Below, one piece after another: positions 24,311 through 32,601 of a stretch of 51,686 bases of DNA. The notes below the pieces were generated by a model. The model made no database searches and was not told the origin of the DNA. It worked only from the letters and a program-made list of their open reading frames with translations. Made by a program: the position numbers and the translations under genes. The DNA is from Variovorax sp. CAN15 (lineage in GTDB: Bacteria; Pseudomonadota; Gammaproteobacteria; Burkholderiales; Burkholderiaceae_C): contig NZ_JASMRZ010000019.1 in the NCBI RefSeq assembly GCF_030462475.1, forward strand, positions 17,102-68,787. The letters are read 5' to 3'. Position 1 is the first letter of the stretch, and each line of letters begins with the position of its first letter.

Positions 24311-25351
24311 TCAGGGTCCATCGCGCAGGAAAGTAGCGGCGTCAGGCGACGTGCGAAGCAGTTTCCGCTGCGTCGGAAACAGCGACCAGCCCCAGCGCTG
24401 CTGCGCGTATCCCCACAGCCCCTGCTTGAAGAACAGCGTGACGAGGATCGCGAGCAGTCCCAGCCCCAGCAGGTACCAGGTGCCGTAGTCGCTCAGGAAC
24501 TTGTTCAGCGCCCAGAAGATGAGCGCCCCCACCAGCGGCCCCTCGATGCGCCCGATGCCGCCGATGACCACCATGAAGATGGCGAAGGCCGTCCAGTTGA
24601 CGCTGAATGCCGCATCGGGGCTGATGCGCAGGTTGCCCACGAAGTACAGCGCCCCCGCGAGCCCCGCGCCGAAGGCCGCGACCACATAGACCGCGAGCTT
24701 CATGCGCGCCACCGGAATGCCCTGCGACTCGGCCGCCACCTCGTTGTCGCGTATCGCCAGCAGCGCCAGCCCGCGCTTGCTGCGCAGGAACAAATACACC
24801 AGCGCCACCGCCGCAACCACGCAGGCCAGCGCCATCCAGTAGGTGGTGCTCTCACGCGTCGCCTTGTCGATGCCGCGCAGCGCGGTCAGCGTGGTGCCCG
24901 AGCCGCCGCCCACCGCCGACACGTTGGCGAAGCTCAGCCTGAACACCTCCGAGATGACCCAGGTGCCGATCGCGAAATAGCCGCCCGAGAGCCGGAACGC
25001 AACGAAGGACACAGGTATGGCGACCAGCCCCGCGGCCAGCGCACCCAGCGGTATCGCCACGAAGGGATTGAGGCCCGCGAAGTTGCCCAGCATCAGCATC
25101 ACATAGCCGCCGAAGCCGAAGAAGGCCTGCTGCCCGATGCTCACCATGCCGCCGTAGCCCGCGAGCAGGTTCCACATCATCGCGAAGATGAAGTAGCAGG
25201 CGATCTCGACGAACTCGCGCATCCAGCTCGACTCGCCCCAGAACGGCAGGCTGGCCGCAAGCAGCACGATGGCGACGGCGGCAACGAGCGCCGCGCGGCT
25301 CGCGGCCGTCGCGCGTTCGACCGCAACGATGGGAGGAGGCATGTTGGTCAT
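24311..25351 (-). CDS. Branched-chain amino acid-type ABC transporter permease (LivM-like)
   Basis: The 346-residue integral membrane protein has about nine to ten hydrophobic helices. It contains the LivM signatures AGYGGMVSIGQQAFFGFGGYV and IRDNEVAAESQGIPVARMKL (the EAA-like loop contacting the ATPase). The ATG at 25351 overlaps the livH-like stop by 4 bp. It forms the inner-membrane channel with the LivH-like protein. Neighbouring hydroquinone catabolic genes suggest an aromatic or related carboxylate substrate rather than amino acids; that is inference. Confidence 0.9.
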   Translation of the reverse strand: MTNMPPPIVAVERATAASRAALVAAVAIVLLAASLPFWGESSWMREFVEIACYFIFAMMWNLLAGYGGMVSIGQQAFFGFGGYVMLMLGNFAGLNPFVAIPLGALAAGLVAIPVSFVAFRLSGGYFAIGTWVISEVFRLSFANVSAVGGGSGTTLTALRGIDKATRESTTYWMALACVVAAVALVYLFLRSKRGLALLAIRDNEVAAESQGIPVARMKLAVYVVAAFGAGLAGALYFVGNLRISPDAAFSVNWTAFAIFMVVIGGIGRIEGPLVGALIFWALNKFLSDYGTWYLLGLGLLAILVTLFFKQGLWGYAQQRWGWSLFPTQRKLLRTSPDAATFLRDGP

Positions 25352-26211
25352 CCGCGCGTCCTTGGAAAGAGTCCCTGCGGCCGCAGCACCAGCACCACCA
25401 GGAAAACGATGTGCCCGAACCAGATGCCCCAGCCCGGGTCGAGCCTGAAGCCGATCTGCTGCGTGATGCCGAGGATCATCGCGCCGGCCAGCGTGCCCCA
25501 GAAGGAGCCCATGCCGCCGATGATCACGGCCTCGAAGGCGAAGAGCAGCAGCAGTGGCCCGTCCGAGGGCGACACCGTGGTGCGCATGCCCTGCAGCGCA
25601 CCGGCGATGGCGATGAGCACGAAAGCAATGGCTGTCGCGAGCGCGTAGACCTTCTTCGCGTTCAGCCCCATGAGCTCTGCGATCTCGCGGTCGTCCGACA
25701 CCGCCCGGAACGACCGCCCGAGCGCCGTGCGCGCGAAGAGCCACTGCAGCGCGCCCGTCGCCACCAGCGCAATCGCCAGCACGACCAGCGGCAGCACGCC
25801 GACCGACATCGCACCGCCCAGCGCGATGCCCTGCGTGCTGAGCCCGCCGGTCTCGATGGCGCGCGGGTCGGCCGAGAACAGCTCCAGCAGCAGATTCTGG
25901 ATCACGATCGACAAGCCGAAGGTGACGACCAGCGAAGGCAGCGGGTCCTTGCCCAGCGTGCCGTTGAGCACGTAGCGCTGCAGCGCATAGCCGAAGCCGA
26001 AGGCCACCGGCAGCACCGCGAGCGCCACCAGCCAAGGTGCGGAGGCACCGGTCAGCGAAACGCCCGCGATGACCGCGAAGGCACCGAGGATGATGAAGTC
26101 GCCCTGCGCCGTGTTGGTGAGCCGCATCACGCCGAACATCAGCGACTGCCCCAGCGCGAAGAGCGTGTAGAGGCCGCCGAGCAGCACGCCCTGGACGAGG
26201 GTTTCAAGCAT
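25348..26211 (-). CDS. Branched-chain amino acid-type ABC transporter permease (LivH-like)
   Basis: The 287-residue permease (MLETLVQGVLLGGLYTLFAL) has about eight hydrophobic helices, the QSLMFGVMRLTNTAQGDFIILG signature, and the cytoplasmic coupling loop FRAVSDDREIAELMGLN. It overlaps livF by 8 bp upstream and livM by 4 bp downstream, a tightly coupled operon arrangement. Confidence 0.9.
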   Translation of the reverse strand: MLETLVQGVLLGGLYTLFALGQSLMFGVMRLTNTAQGDFIILGAFAVIAGVSLTGASAPWLVALAVLPVAFGFGYALQRYVLNGTLGKDPLPSLVVTFGLSIVIQNLLLELFSADPRAIETGGLSTQGIALGGAMSVGVLPLVVLAIALVATGALQWLFARTALGRSFRAVSDDREIAELMGLNAKKVYALATAIAFVLIAIAGALQGMRTTVSPSDGPLLLLFAFEAVIIGGMGSFWGTLAGAMILGITQQIGFRLDPGWGIWFGHIVFLVVLVLRPQGLFPRTRG

Positions 26212-26923
26212 GGGCCGCCTCCGCGATGCCGAAGTAGGCCTGCGAAATCTGCTCGCGCGTGAGGTCGGCCGAACGCCCTTCGAGCGACACGCGGCCCTCC
26301 TGGAAGCAGTAGATGCGCTGGGAGACCTGGCGCGCCATCGTCACGTCCTGCTCGACGATGACCACTGTCATGCCCTCGCCGGTGATGCTGGGCATGGCGG
26401 CGTAGATCTCGCGGATGACGATGGGCGCGAGCCCCAGCGAAAGCTCGTCGCACAGCAGCACCTCGGGGTTGCTCATGAGTGCGCGGCCGAGCGCGACCAT
26501 CTGCTGCTGCCCGCCCGAAAGCGAAGTGCCCGGCTGGTGGCGCTTCTCCGCGAGGATGGGAAAGAGCGCGTACAGCCGCTGCAGGTTCCACGGGCCCTTG
26601 CGCGCGGCGGTGGCGCCCATGCGCAGGTTCTCTTCCACGCTGAGGCTCGGAAACAGGCGCCGGCCTTCGGGCACCATCGCAAGGCCCCGGCGCACGATGT
26701 CGCCGGGCGGAAGACCGCCGATGGGCTGGCCCTTGAAACGGATGGCTTCGCGCGGTGCACGCACCAGGCCCGTGAGGCTCTTGAGGAAGGTCGACTTGCC
26801 CGCGCCGTTGGCGCCGATGATGGCGACGAGCTCGCCCTGGACGAGGGAGAAATCGATGCCGAAGAGGGCTTGGGCGTCGCCGTAGAAAGCTTTGAGGGCG
26901 CGGGTCGTGAGCAGAGCTGTCAT
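26204..26923 (-). CDS. ABC transporter ATP-binding protein (LivF-like)
   Basis: The 239-residue ATPase has Walker A GANGAGKST near residue 37, signature LSGGQQQM near 139, and Walker B EVLLCDELSLGLAP. It is short and lacks the extra C-terminal part of LivG, as LivF proteins do. The ATG at 26923 is preceded by GGGAGGGAG supplied by the outer arm of the palindromic repeat at 26932-27047. The frame is open through that repeat, but the upstream residues are repeat-encoded. Confidence 0.9.
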   Translation of the reverse strand: MTALLTTRALKAFYGDAQALFGIDFSLVQGELVAIIGANGAGKSTFLKSLTGLVRAPREAIRFKGQPIGGLPPGDIVRRGLAMVPEGRRLFPSLSVEENLRMGATAARKGPWNLQRLYALFPILAEKRHQPGTSLSGGQQQMVALGRALMSNPEVLLCDELSLGLAPIVIREIYAAMPSITGEGMTVVIVEQDVTMARQVSQRIYCFQEGRVSLEGRSADLTREQISQAYFGIAEAAHA

Positions 26924-26931
26924 GGTCTTTG

Positions 26932-27047
26932 CTCCCTCCCCTTTTGGGGGAGGGCTGGGGTGGGGGCAAGCGGCGCTCGATGAGGCGCCGCGGCGAAACC
27001 GGCGCCGTCGTGCCCCCATCCCAACCTTCCCCCAGAGGGGGAAGGAG
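26932..27047. repeat. GC-rich palindromic intergenic repeat, copy 1
   Basis: The left block CTCCCTCCCC-TTTT-GGGGGAGGG plus CTGGGGTGGGGG is mirrored by a right block CCCCCATCCCAACC plus TTCCCCCAGAGGGGGAAGGAG. Each block is itself a hairpin and the two blocks pair with each other. The left end lies about 9 bp before the livF-like ATG (minus strand), so its GGGAGGGAG doubles as the ribosome-binding site. The same element recurs at 30571-30670. Confidence 0.85.
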
Positions 27048-27062
27048 CAATACGGAGCGCGC

Positions 27063-27782
27063 TCATGCTTCCATCCCCATGTACACCCGCCGCACCTCCG
27101 CATCGTTCATCACCACCCGCGGCGCTCCCTCCGCCAGCTTCTGCCCGAAATTGATGACGAACAACCGGTCCGCCAGCGACAGCAGCGCATGCACCACATG
27201 CTCGATCCAGATCATCGTCACGCCCCGCGCCTTGATGCGCTTGAGCTCCGCAACCAGCACGGCGGCCTCCGGCTCCGTCAGCCCGCCCGCGATCTCGTCG
27301 AGCAGCAGCAGGCGCGGCCGCGTCGCCAGCGCGCGTGCCAGCTCCAGCCGCTTGCGATCGAGCAGGGTCAGGCCACCCGCAGGCTTGTTCGCGTGGGGCA
27401 TCAGGCCCGTCTGTTCCAGCACCTCCTGCGCGGTGTGCCAGGCGTCTCGCTCGGCCTGCTGCCCGCCGAAGCAGGCGGCCGTGACGAGGTTCTCGAACAC
27501 GCTCATGTTGCCGAAGGGCTGCGGCACCTGGTAGCTGCGGCCGATACCGGCATGGCAGCGCTGATGCGGCTTGAGCCGCGTCACGTCGCGGCCCGCGTAC
27601 TCGACGCGCCCCTCATCCACGCGCACGTCGCCCGAGATCAGGTTGAACAGCGTGGTCTTCCCCGCCCCGTTGGGCCCGAGGATGCCCAGCGTCTCGCCCT
27701 CGGCCACCGACAGCGTGATGTCGTCCGTGACCTTGAGCGCGCCGTAGGACTTGCTCACGGCATGCAGTGCCAACAGCGCCAT
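27063..27782 (-). CDS. ABC transporter ATP-binding protein (LivG-like)
   Basis: The 239-residue ATPase has Walker A GPNGAGKTT near residue 38. The usual LSGG position reads LTLLDRKRLELARALAT, the variant signature of many LivG proteins where L-x-x-x-x-(K/R)xLE replaces a strict LSGGQ. Walker B is LLLLDEIAGGLTEPE. It starts one base after the receptor gene's stop codon. Together with the LivF-like protein it powers the two permeases. Confidence 0.9.
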   Translation of the reverse strand: MALLALHAVSKSYGALKVTDDITLSVAEGETLGILGPNGAGKTTLFNLISGDVRVDEGRVEYAGRDVTRLKPHQRCHAGIGRSYQVPQPFGNMSVFENLVTAACFGGQQAERDAWHTAQEVLEQTGLMPHANKPAGGLTLLDRKRLELARALATRPRLLLLDEIAGGLTEPEAAVLVAELKRIKARGVTMIWIEHVVHALLSLADRLFVINFGQKLAEGAPRVVMNDAEVRRVYMGMEA

Positions 27783-27783
27783 G

Positions 27784-29037
27784 TCAGAGCAGCCGCAGCT
27801 TGCCGCCGGTGGGAATGTTGGTCGCCGCCTCGTTGTTGACGATGGTCAGCTCCACCTTGTACTTCGTGCCCTTGCCCCATTGGCCGAGCACCAGCGGCGT
27901 CTTGCTGACGTTCTTGAACGGCCCCTGGCCGCCCCACTTCACCGGGCCGACGACCGAGTTGATCGAGGTCGAGGCCACGGCGTCGCGCACGTCCGACGCC
28001 TTCAGCGACTTCGCGCGTCCCAGCGCATTCGCCGCCACTTCGAACAGCGCATGCGCGAAGCCGATAGGCTGCGTCCACTGCTTCTTCGTGCCAGCCTCGT
28101 AGGCATCGGCCAGCGCCTTCGCGCTCTGCTGCGTGAGGCTCGACGTGAACGGATGCGACGGGCTCCACCACACCTCGGTCGACAGGCCGTCGCCCAGTTC
28201 GCCCAGTGCCTCGATGGCGCCGGGGAACAGCAGCGCCTTGCCCAGCGTGATGACCTTGGGCTTGAAGCCCTGCTGCCGCGCCTGCGTGAGGAAGGTCTTG
28301 GCATCTGGCGGAATCACCACGCCGGTGACGATCTCGCAGCCCGCGCTCTTGAAGGCCGCGATCTGCGCGCTGAAATCCTGCGTGCCGTTCTGGAAGCGCC
28401 CCGGGTCGGTGAGCGTGAAGCCCATCTGCGCGAGCGGCTTCGGAAAGCCCAGCTCCTTGTCGCCCCAGGCGTTGCCGTCGCCGTCGTTCGGGAAAAGGCC
28501 GCCCACCTTCTTGTTGGTGGCCAGCGTCTTCCAGCCGTTGGTGAAGTTGGCGATGACGTCCTCCAGGCCCCAGAACATGTGATACGTCCAGTCGAAGCCT
28601 TTCGCCGGGTCGCCCTTGCGGCCGAAGAACCACGGCTGCCACGGCACCACGCTGGAGACGCAGGGCACCTCGTTGAGCTCGCAGGCATCGCTCACCGGAT
28701 TGGCGGTCTCGGGCGTGCCTGCGGTGAGCACCAGCGCCACCTTGTCCTTCAGGATCAGGTCGTTCGCCACCTCACCCGCGCGGTTGGGGTTCGACTGGCT
28801 GTCCTTCAGCACGATCTGCACCGCGTACTTCTTTCCGCCGACGCTGATGCCGTCCTTGAACGCGGCCTTCATCTGGTCGATGACCCACTTGTCGGCCTCG
28901 CCGAAAGGCGCGAGCGGGCCGGTCTGCGGCGACACATAGCCGATCTTCAGCGTGTCGGCCGCGAACACCAGCGGTGCCGCGCCCGAAGCCACCAGCGCGG
29001 CCGTGGCCTGCGTGAACTGTCTGCGATTGAATGTCAT
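27784..29037 (-). CDS. Liv-type ABC transporter substrate-binding protein, Tat-like signal
   Basis: The 417-residue receptor begins MTFNRRQFTQATAALVASGA, a twin-arginine-type signal, with mature start near FAADTLKIGYVSPQTGPLAPFGEADKW. The two-lobed peripla_BP_6 fold of LivK/amide-binding proteins fits. The mature domain binds a small ligand in the periplasm and delivers it to the LivHM-like permease. It lies 44 bp after the aldehyde dehydrogenase of the hydroquinone pathway, so an aromatic acid or phenolic precursor is a plausible ligand (inference). Confidence 0.88.
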   Translation of the reverse strand: MTFNRRQFTQATAALVASGAAPLVFAADTLKIGYVSPQTGPLAPFGEADKWVIDQMKAAFKDGISVGGKKYAVQIVLKDSQSNPNRAGEVANDLILKDKVALVLTAGTPETANPVSDACELNEVPCVSSVVPWQPWFFGRKGDPAKGFDWTYHMFWGLEDVIANFTNGWKTLATNKKVGGLFPNDGDGNAWGDKELGFPKPLAQMGFTLTDPGRFQNGTQDFSAQIAAFKSAGCEIVTGVVIPPDAKTFLTQARQQGFKPKVITLGKALLFPGAIEALGELGDGLSTEVWWSPSHPFTSSLTQQSAKALADAYEAGTKKQWTQPIGFAHALFEVAANALGRAKSLKASDVRDAVASTSINSVVGPVKWGGQGPFKNVSKTPLVLGQWGKGTKYKVELTIVNNEAATNIPTGGKLRLL

Positions 29038-29081
29038 GGTTGTCTCCGTCTCTTGTGTTCTTGATGCCGCCCGGTCAGGGG

Positions 29082-30560
29082 TCAGCGCGCGAAGTGCGGC
29101 GGTATCTGCGCGTCGACGTTCACCCACACGCTCTTGACCTGCGTGTATTCGCGCATCGCGTCGAAACCCATCTCGCGGCCGTAGCCGCTCTGGCCCACGC
29201 CGCCGAAGGGCGAGCCGGGGTTCACGCGCTTGTAGCTGTTGATCCAGACCATGCCGGCGTGCAGGTCGCGCGCCACCTTGTGGGCGCGCTGCAGATCGCG
29301 GGTCCACAGGCCGCTGCCGAGCCCGTAGTCGGTGCCGTTGGCGATCTGCATCGCCTCTTCGTCGGACTTGAAGGTGAGCACGGTGACGAAGGGGCCGAAC
29401 ACCTCTTCCTGCGCGACGCGGTCCTTGTATGACCTGGCGCGCATCACGGTGGGCTCGACGTAGCAACCCTTGGCCAGATCGGCGCCTGGCGACTTGCCGC
29501 CCGCGAGCAGTTCGCCGCCCTCGCCCTGCGCCACGTCAACGTAGCTCAGCACGCGCTCGCGGTGCTGCGCGCTGGTGAGCGGGCCCATCTCCGTCGCGTC
29601 GTCCAGCGGGTTACCCAGGCGGATCGACTTCGCGAGCGGGATGAAGTGCGCGAGGAATTCGTCGGCGATCTTCTCGTGCAGCATCAGCCGCGAGCCCGCA
29701 ATGCAGGCCTGGCCCTGGTTATGGAAGATGGCCCATGCGCTGCCGTTGACGGCGGCCTGCAGGTTCGCGTCCTCGAAGACGATGTTCGGCCCCTTGCCGC
29801 CGAGTTCGAGCTGCACCTTCTTCAGGTTGCCCGCGCTGGCCTGCACGATGCGCCGGCCAGTGGCGGTGCTGCCGGTGAAGGCGATCTTGGCGATCTCCGG
29901 ATGCTCGGCGATGTACTGGCCCGCCACGCTGCCAAGCCCCGGCAGCATGTTGACCACGCCGGGCGGCAGGCCGGCCTCGGCCATCAGCTCGGCGATGCGC
30001 AGGGAACTCAGCGGTGTGATCTCCGCCGGCTTCATCACGATGCAGTTGCCGGCCGCGAGCGCGGGCGCCATCTTCCAGCTGGTGAACATGAGCGGGAAGT
30101 TCCACGGCACCACCTGGCCGACGATGCCGACGGGCTCTCGCAGCGTGTAGTTGAGAAAGCCCTCTTCCACCGGAATGGTCTCGCCCTGGAACTTGTCGGC
30201 CATGCCGCCGAAGTAGCGAAAGCACGCTGCCGTGCGCGGCACGTCGAGCCGGCGCGAGTCGCGGATCGGGTGGCCGGTGTCCAGCGATTCGAGGCGCGCG
30301 AGTTCCTCGGCGTTGGCCTCGATGAGGTCGGCGAGCTTCAGCAGGATGCGGCCTCGGTCGGCTGCGGCCATGCGGCTCCATTTGGGAAACGCGCGCTTTG
30401 CCGCGGCCACGGCCTTGTCGACGTCGGCCCTGCCGGCCAGCGCGACATCGACGATGGGCGTGTTGTCGTGCGGGTTCAGCGTGGCGAGGGTTTCGCCGGA
30501 TTCGGCGTCGACGAAGCGGCCGTCGATGAAGAGCTGGTGGCGGATGGACAGTGCAGGCAT
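29082..30560 (-). CDS. Aldehyde dehydrogenase, probable 4-hydroxymuconic semialdehyde dehydrogenase
   Basis: The 492-residue NAD(P)-dependent aldehyde dehydrogenase has VPWNFPLMFTSWKMAPAL, GSTATGRRI, the general base E252 in LELGGKG, and the nucleophile C286 in NQGQACIAGSR. Position directly downstream of the two hydroquinone dioxygenase subunits, as in hap and pnp clusters, points to oxidation of 4-hydroxymuconic semialdehyde to maleylacetate. Family is certain; the substrate is inferred from context. The start codon is preceded by the SD-like end of a palindromic repeat. Confidence 0.82.
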   Translation of the reverse strand: MPALSIRHQLFIDGRFVDAESGETLATLNPHDNTPIVDVALAGRADVDKAVAAAKRAFPKWSRMAAADRGRILLKLADLIEANAEELARLESLDTGHPIRDSRRLDVPRTAACFRYFGGMADKFQGETIPVEEGFLNYTLREPVGIVGQVVPWNFPLMFTSWKMAPALAAGNCIVMKPAEITPLSSLRIAELMAEAGLPPGVVNMLPGLGSVAGQYIAEHPEIAKIAFTGSTATGRRIVQASAGNLKKVQLELGGKGPNIVFEDANLQAAVNGSAWAIFHNQGQACIAGSRLMLHEKIADEFLAHFIPLAKSIRLGNPLDDATEMGPLTSAQHRERVLSYVDVAQGEGGELLAGGKSPGADLAKGCYVEPTVMRARSYKDRVAQEEVFGPFVTVLTFKSDEEAMQIANGTDYGLGSGLWTRDLQRAHKVARDLHAGMVWINSYKRVNPGSPFGGVGQSGYGREMGFDAMREYTQVKSVWVNVDAQIPPHFAR

Positions 30561-30570
30561 GGTCGTTCCT

Positions 30571-30670
30571 CTCCCTCCCCCGCTGGGGGAGGGTTGGGGT
30601 GGGGGCTTCTTCGAAGAGGGCGCGGGCTTGGAGAGCCCCCACCCCTGCCCTCCCCCAGCGGGGGAGGGAG
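30571..30670. repeat. GC-rich palindromic intergenic repeat, copy 2
   Basis: The left block CTCCCTCCCC-CGCT-GGGGGAGGG plus TTGGGGTGGGGG and the right block CCCCCACCCCTGCC plus CTCCCCCAGCGGGGGAGGGAG repeat the plan of 26932-27047 with a different centre (TTCTTCGAAGA). It fills the space between the dioxygenase large subunit and the dehydrogenase. It places GGGAGGGAGAGG about 10 bp before the dehydrogenase ATG. Confidence 0.85.
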
Positions 30671-30679
30671 AAATGCAGA

Positions 30680-31687
30680 TCAGAACTGCACGGGAATCTC
30701 GGGCGACTCGCCCTTCTGGATCTCGTACACCAGGCTCGGCGAACCGTTCTCCCACACCAGCAGCATCGAGCGCTTCGGGCTGAAACCCTGGTGCCGGCAG
30801 TAGGCTGGCATGGCGGCCATGTCGCCGGCCTTCATGATCACGCGGGCCATCGGCTTGCCGGTGTTCTTGTCGCCGCAGTCCCAGTGGATCTCGTCGGTCA
30901 TCTGGAAGAACCACTCGACGCGGTCGTTGCCGTGGATGATCGGAAGGATGTGCTCCTCGGTGGTCGGGCACATGTAGCTGTGCTTCACCACCGAGGTGAA
31001 GCTCGGGTTCCAGGTGACCTGCGAACGGCTCAGGAAGCCGAAGAGATTGAAGGCGTGCACCTCGTTCTCGAAGCCGGGCTCGGGGTGCAGCTCGGGCTGG
31101 CCCTGCGGCACGTCGGCAAAGGCGCGGTTGACCGGCGCGCCGCGCTCGTCGCTGCGCAGGTCGAGGTCGCCCTTCAGGCCCACGCAGCGCTTGGCGAGCT
31201 CGCGCGCCCTGGTGATCTTGGCGGTGTTGTTGCCGTTCTTGCGGCCGTAGGGCGAGCCGGTTTCCTGCGGTGCGGCGAAGGGGTCGAAGCTCTCGTTGGT
31301 CCAGTCGTCGAGCATGGCCTCGAAGGTGGCGCGGATCTGCGCGGTGGGGAAGTTCTCGAGCAGGTCGATGCCCGCGTCCTTCATGGTGCCGTTGAAGCTG
31401 CCTGCGTACAGGTCGACCGACTCGTAGTGGTTGACGGTGCCGAACACGTCGTCGAAGTTGACCCAGCCGTAGAAGAAGCCCCAGGCCACGTCGCGCATCA
31501 GCGCGCGCAGGTAGCTGCCGGCGTCCATGGTGTGGCTCATGGGGCGGCCGTCGCGGGTCTTCCAGCCGATGTGCACGAAGTATTCGTCGCGGCGGAAGCT
31601 GAAGCTGCCGAGCGAGAAGTCCTTGTAGCCGAGCGTGGCGTCGGGCTGCGACGCGATCACCTTGGCGAGTTCTGCGGGTGCGTTCAT
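30680..31687 (-). CDS. Hydroquinone 1,2-dioxygenase large subunit
   Basis: The 335-residue protein matches the large subunit of two-component hydroquinone dioxygenases (HapD/PnpD type) in length and in the iron site. H252, N254 and E258 occur in IIHGNDRVEWF, and H299 in YCRHQGF. Their spacing (252-254-258-299) equals the published His-Asn-Glu-His set of the PnpCD structure as I recall it. The enzyme cleaves hydroquinone between C1 and C2 with O2 to give 4-hydroxymuconic semialdehyde. The ATG at 31687 follows the small subunit gene after 139 bp that hold a repeat copy. Confidence 0.85.
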   Translation of the reverse strand: MNAPAELAKVIASQPDATLGYKDFSLGSFSFRRDEYFVHIGWKTRDGRPMSHTMDAGSYLRALMRDVAWGFFYGWVNFDDVFGTVNHYESVDLYAGSFNGTMKDAGIDLLENFPTAQIRATFEAMLDDWTNESFDPFAAPQETGSPYGRKNGNNTAKITRARELAKRCVGLKGDLDLRSDERGAPVNRAFADVPQGQPELHPEPGFENEVHAFNLFGFLSRSQVTWNPSFTSVVKHSYMCPTTEEHILPIIHGNDRVEWFFQMTDEIHWDCGDKNTGKPMARVIMKAGDMAAMPAYCRHQGFSPKRSMLLVWENGSPSLVYEIQKGESPEIPVQF

Positions 31688-31732
31688 GGTGTTTTCCTTG
31701 TCTGGTCTGAACAGGTGGCCTGCATCCTTCGT

Positions 31733-31822
31733 GGAACACCGCGGAACCGGCTTTGCCGGGCCGCAGGTGTTGCCCCCGGTAGGGGGTTGGCGTAGCGACA
31801 CGAAGTGCACGAAGCCTGGGGG
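31733..31822. repeat. 85-90 bp dispersed intergenic repeat, copy 1
   Basis: It reads GGAACCGGCTTTGCCGGGCC, then GCAGGTGTTGCCCCCGG, then GGGGGTTGGCGTAGCGACAC and GAAGTGCACGAAGCCTGG. A near-identical copy lies at 32506-32590 and an inverted one at 50489-50579. It contains small hairpins (CCGGC-TTT-GCCGG; CCCCCGG-T-AGGGGG) but no open frame of note. Confidence 0.85.
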
Positions 31823-31826
31823 CGAG

Positions 31827-32348
31827 TCAATGTGCCTGGCAGATGTCGGCCCACTTCTCTATCGAGAGATCGCCCTTGCAGCTCTGCAGCACGATCACGC
31901 CCGGCTCGCCGGCATTGCGGAACTGGTAGGCGGTGTTCTTCGGCAGCAGACCCTGGTGGCCGCGCGAGAGCTTCATCCAGCCCATCTTCTTGCCGGCGGG
32001 CTCGCCCTCGACGAGCACGGCGCCGTTCTTGTCCTTGTCGGGCACCGTCTGGCCCGCATCGAGCTGCACGAGATGCACTTCGACGTCGCCGTCCATCACC
32101 AGCGCGAACTCGTCGTGCGCGCAGGTGTACCAGGGCGAGGTGCCTTCGGCGCGCAGCGTCTCCAGCACGTAGATCTGGTTCTGGCCGAACACGACCTTCT
32201 CGTAGGGCCTGCTGATGCTCGCGATCTCGAAGCAGTTGGAAAAGGCGTAGTGGCGCACGTCGTCGTCGATGGGCTCGACATGGCCCTTCTCGAAGTGCTT
32301 GAGCGACCCGAAGCGGGTCCGGTAGGCGGTCGAAGTGGTGGCTGTCAT
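31827..32348 (-). CDS. Hydroquinone 1,2-dioxygenase small subunit
   Basis: The 173-residue protein has a single cupin-like domain (MTATTSTAYRTRFGSLKHF; EKVVFGQNQIYVLETLRAEG; HDEFALVMDGDVEVHLVQLD). Its size and position are those of the HapC/PnpC small subunits, which lack the iron and complete the heterotetramer. It is the first gene of the catabolic operon and lies 254 bp downstream of the LysR gene on the same strand, behind a dyad at 32420-32442. Confidence 0.83.
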   Translation of the reverse strand: MTATTSTAYRTRFGSLKHFEKGHVEPIDDDVRHYAFSNCFEIASISRPYEKVVFGQNQIYVLETLRAEGTSPWYTCAHDEFALVMDGDVEVHLVQLDAGQTVPDKDKNGAVLVEGEPAGKKMGWMKLSRGHQGLLPKNTAYQFRNAGEPGVIVLQSCKGDLSIEKWADICQAH

Positions 32349-32419
32349 GGCTTGTCTCCTTGGATGAGCGAACTCTAGGAGCCATGCGGCGGCACCGGTA
32401 GGGACCAGTTTGGAAGAGG

Positions 32420-32442
32420 ATTGTTCGGGGCTTCCGAATAAT
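32420..32442 (-). promoter_or_regulatory. Candidate LysR operator upstream of the hydroquinone dioxygenase genes
   Basis: ATTGTTCGG-GGCTT-CCGAATAAT is a dyad with one mismatch in nine and an exact TTCGG-N5-CCGAA core. Size and symmetry suit a LysR recognition-binding site. It sits 72 bp upstream of the small-subunit ATG. A second palindrome, GGGGT-TT-ACCCC at 32447-32458, lies next to it. Confidence 0.5.
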
Positions 32443-32505
32443 CGCTGGGGTTTACCCCCTGTCGGACCTGCGCCCGGAAGCAACCCACAGGCTCGTTCGC
32501 AGGAT

Positions 32506-32590
32506 GCCGCGGAACCGGCTTCGCCGGGCCGCAGGCGTCGCCCCCGGCGAGGGGGTTGGCGCAGCGACACGAAGTGCGCGAAGCCTGGAG
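32506..32590. repeat. 85-90 bp dispersed intergenic repeat, copy 2
   Basis: Same orientation and nearly the same sequence as 31733-31822 (GGAACCGGCTTCGCCGGGCC ... GAAGTGCGCGAAGCCTGG). It ends 11 bp before the LysR stop codon. The two copies flank the small-subunit gene and its promoter like direct repeats about 770 bp apart. Confidence 0.85.
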
Positions 32591-32601
32591 GATTACCTAT
32601 G

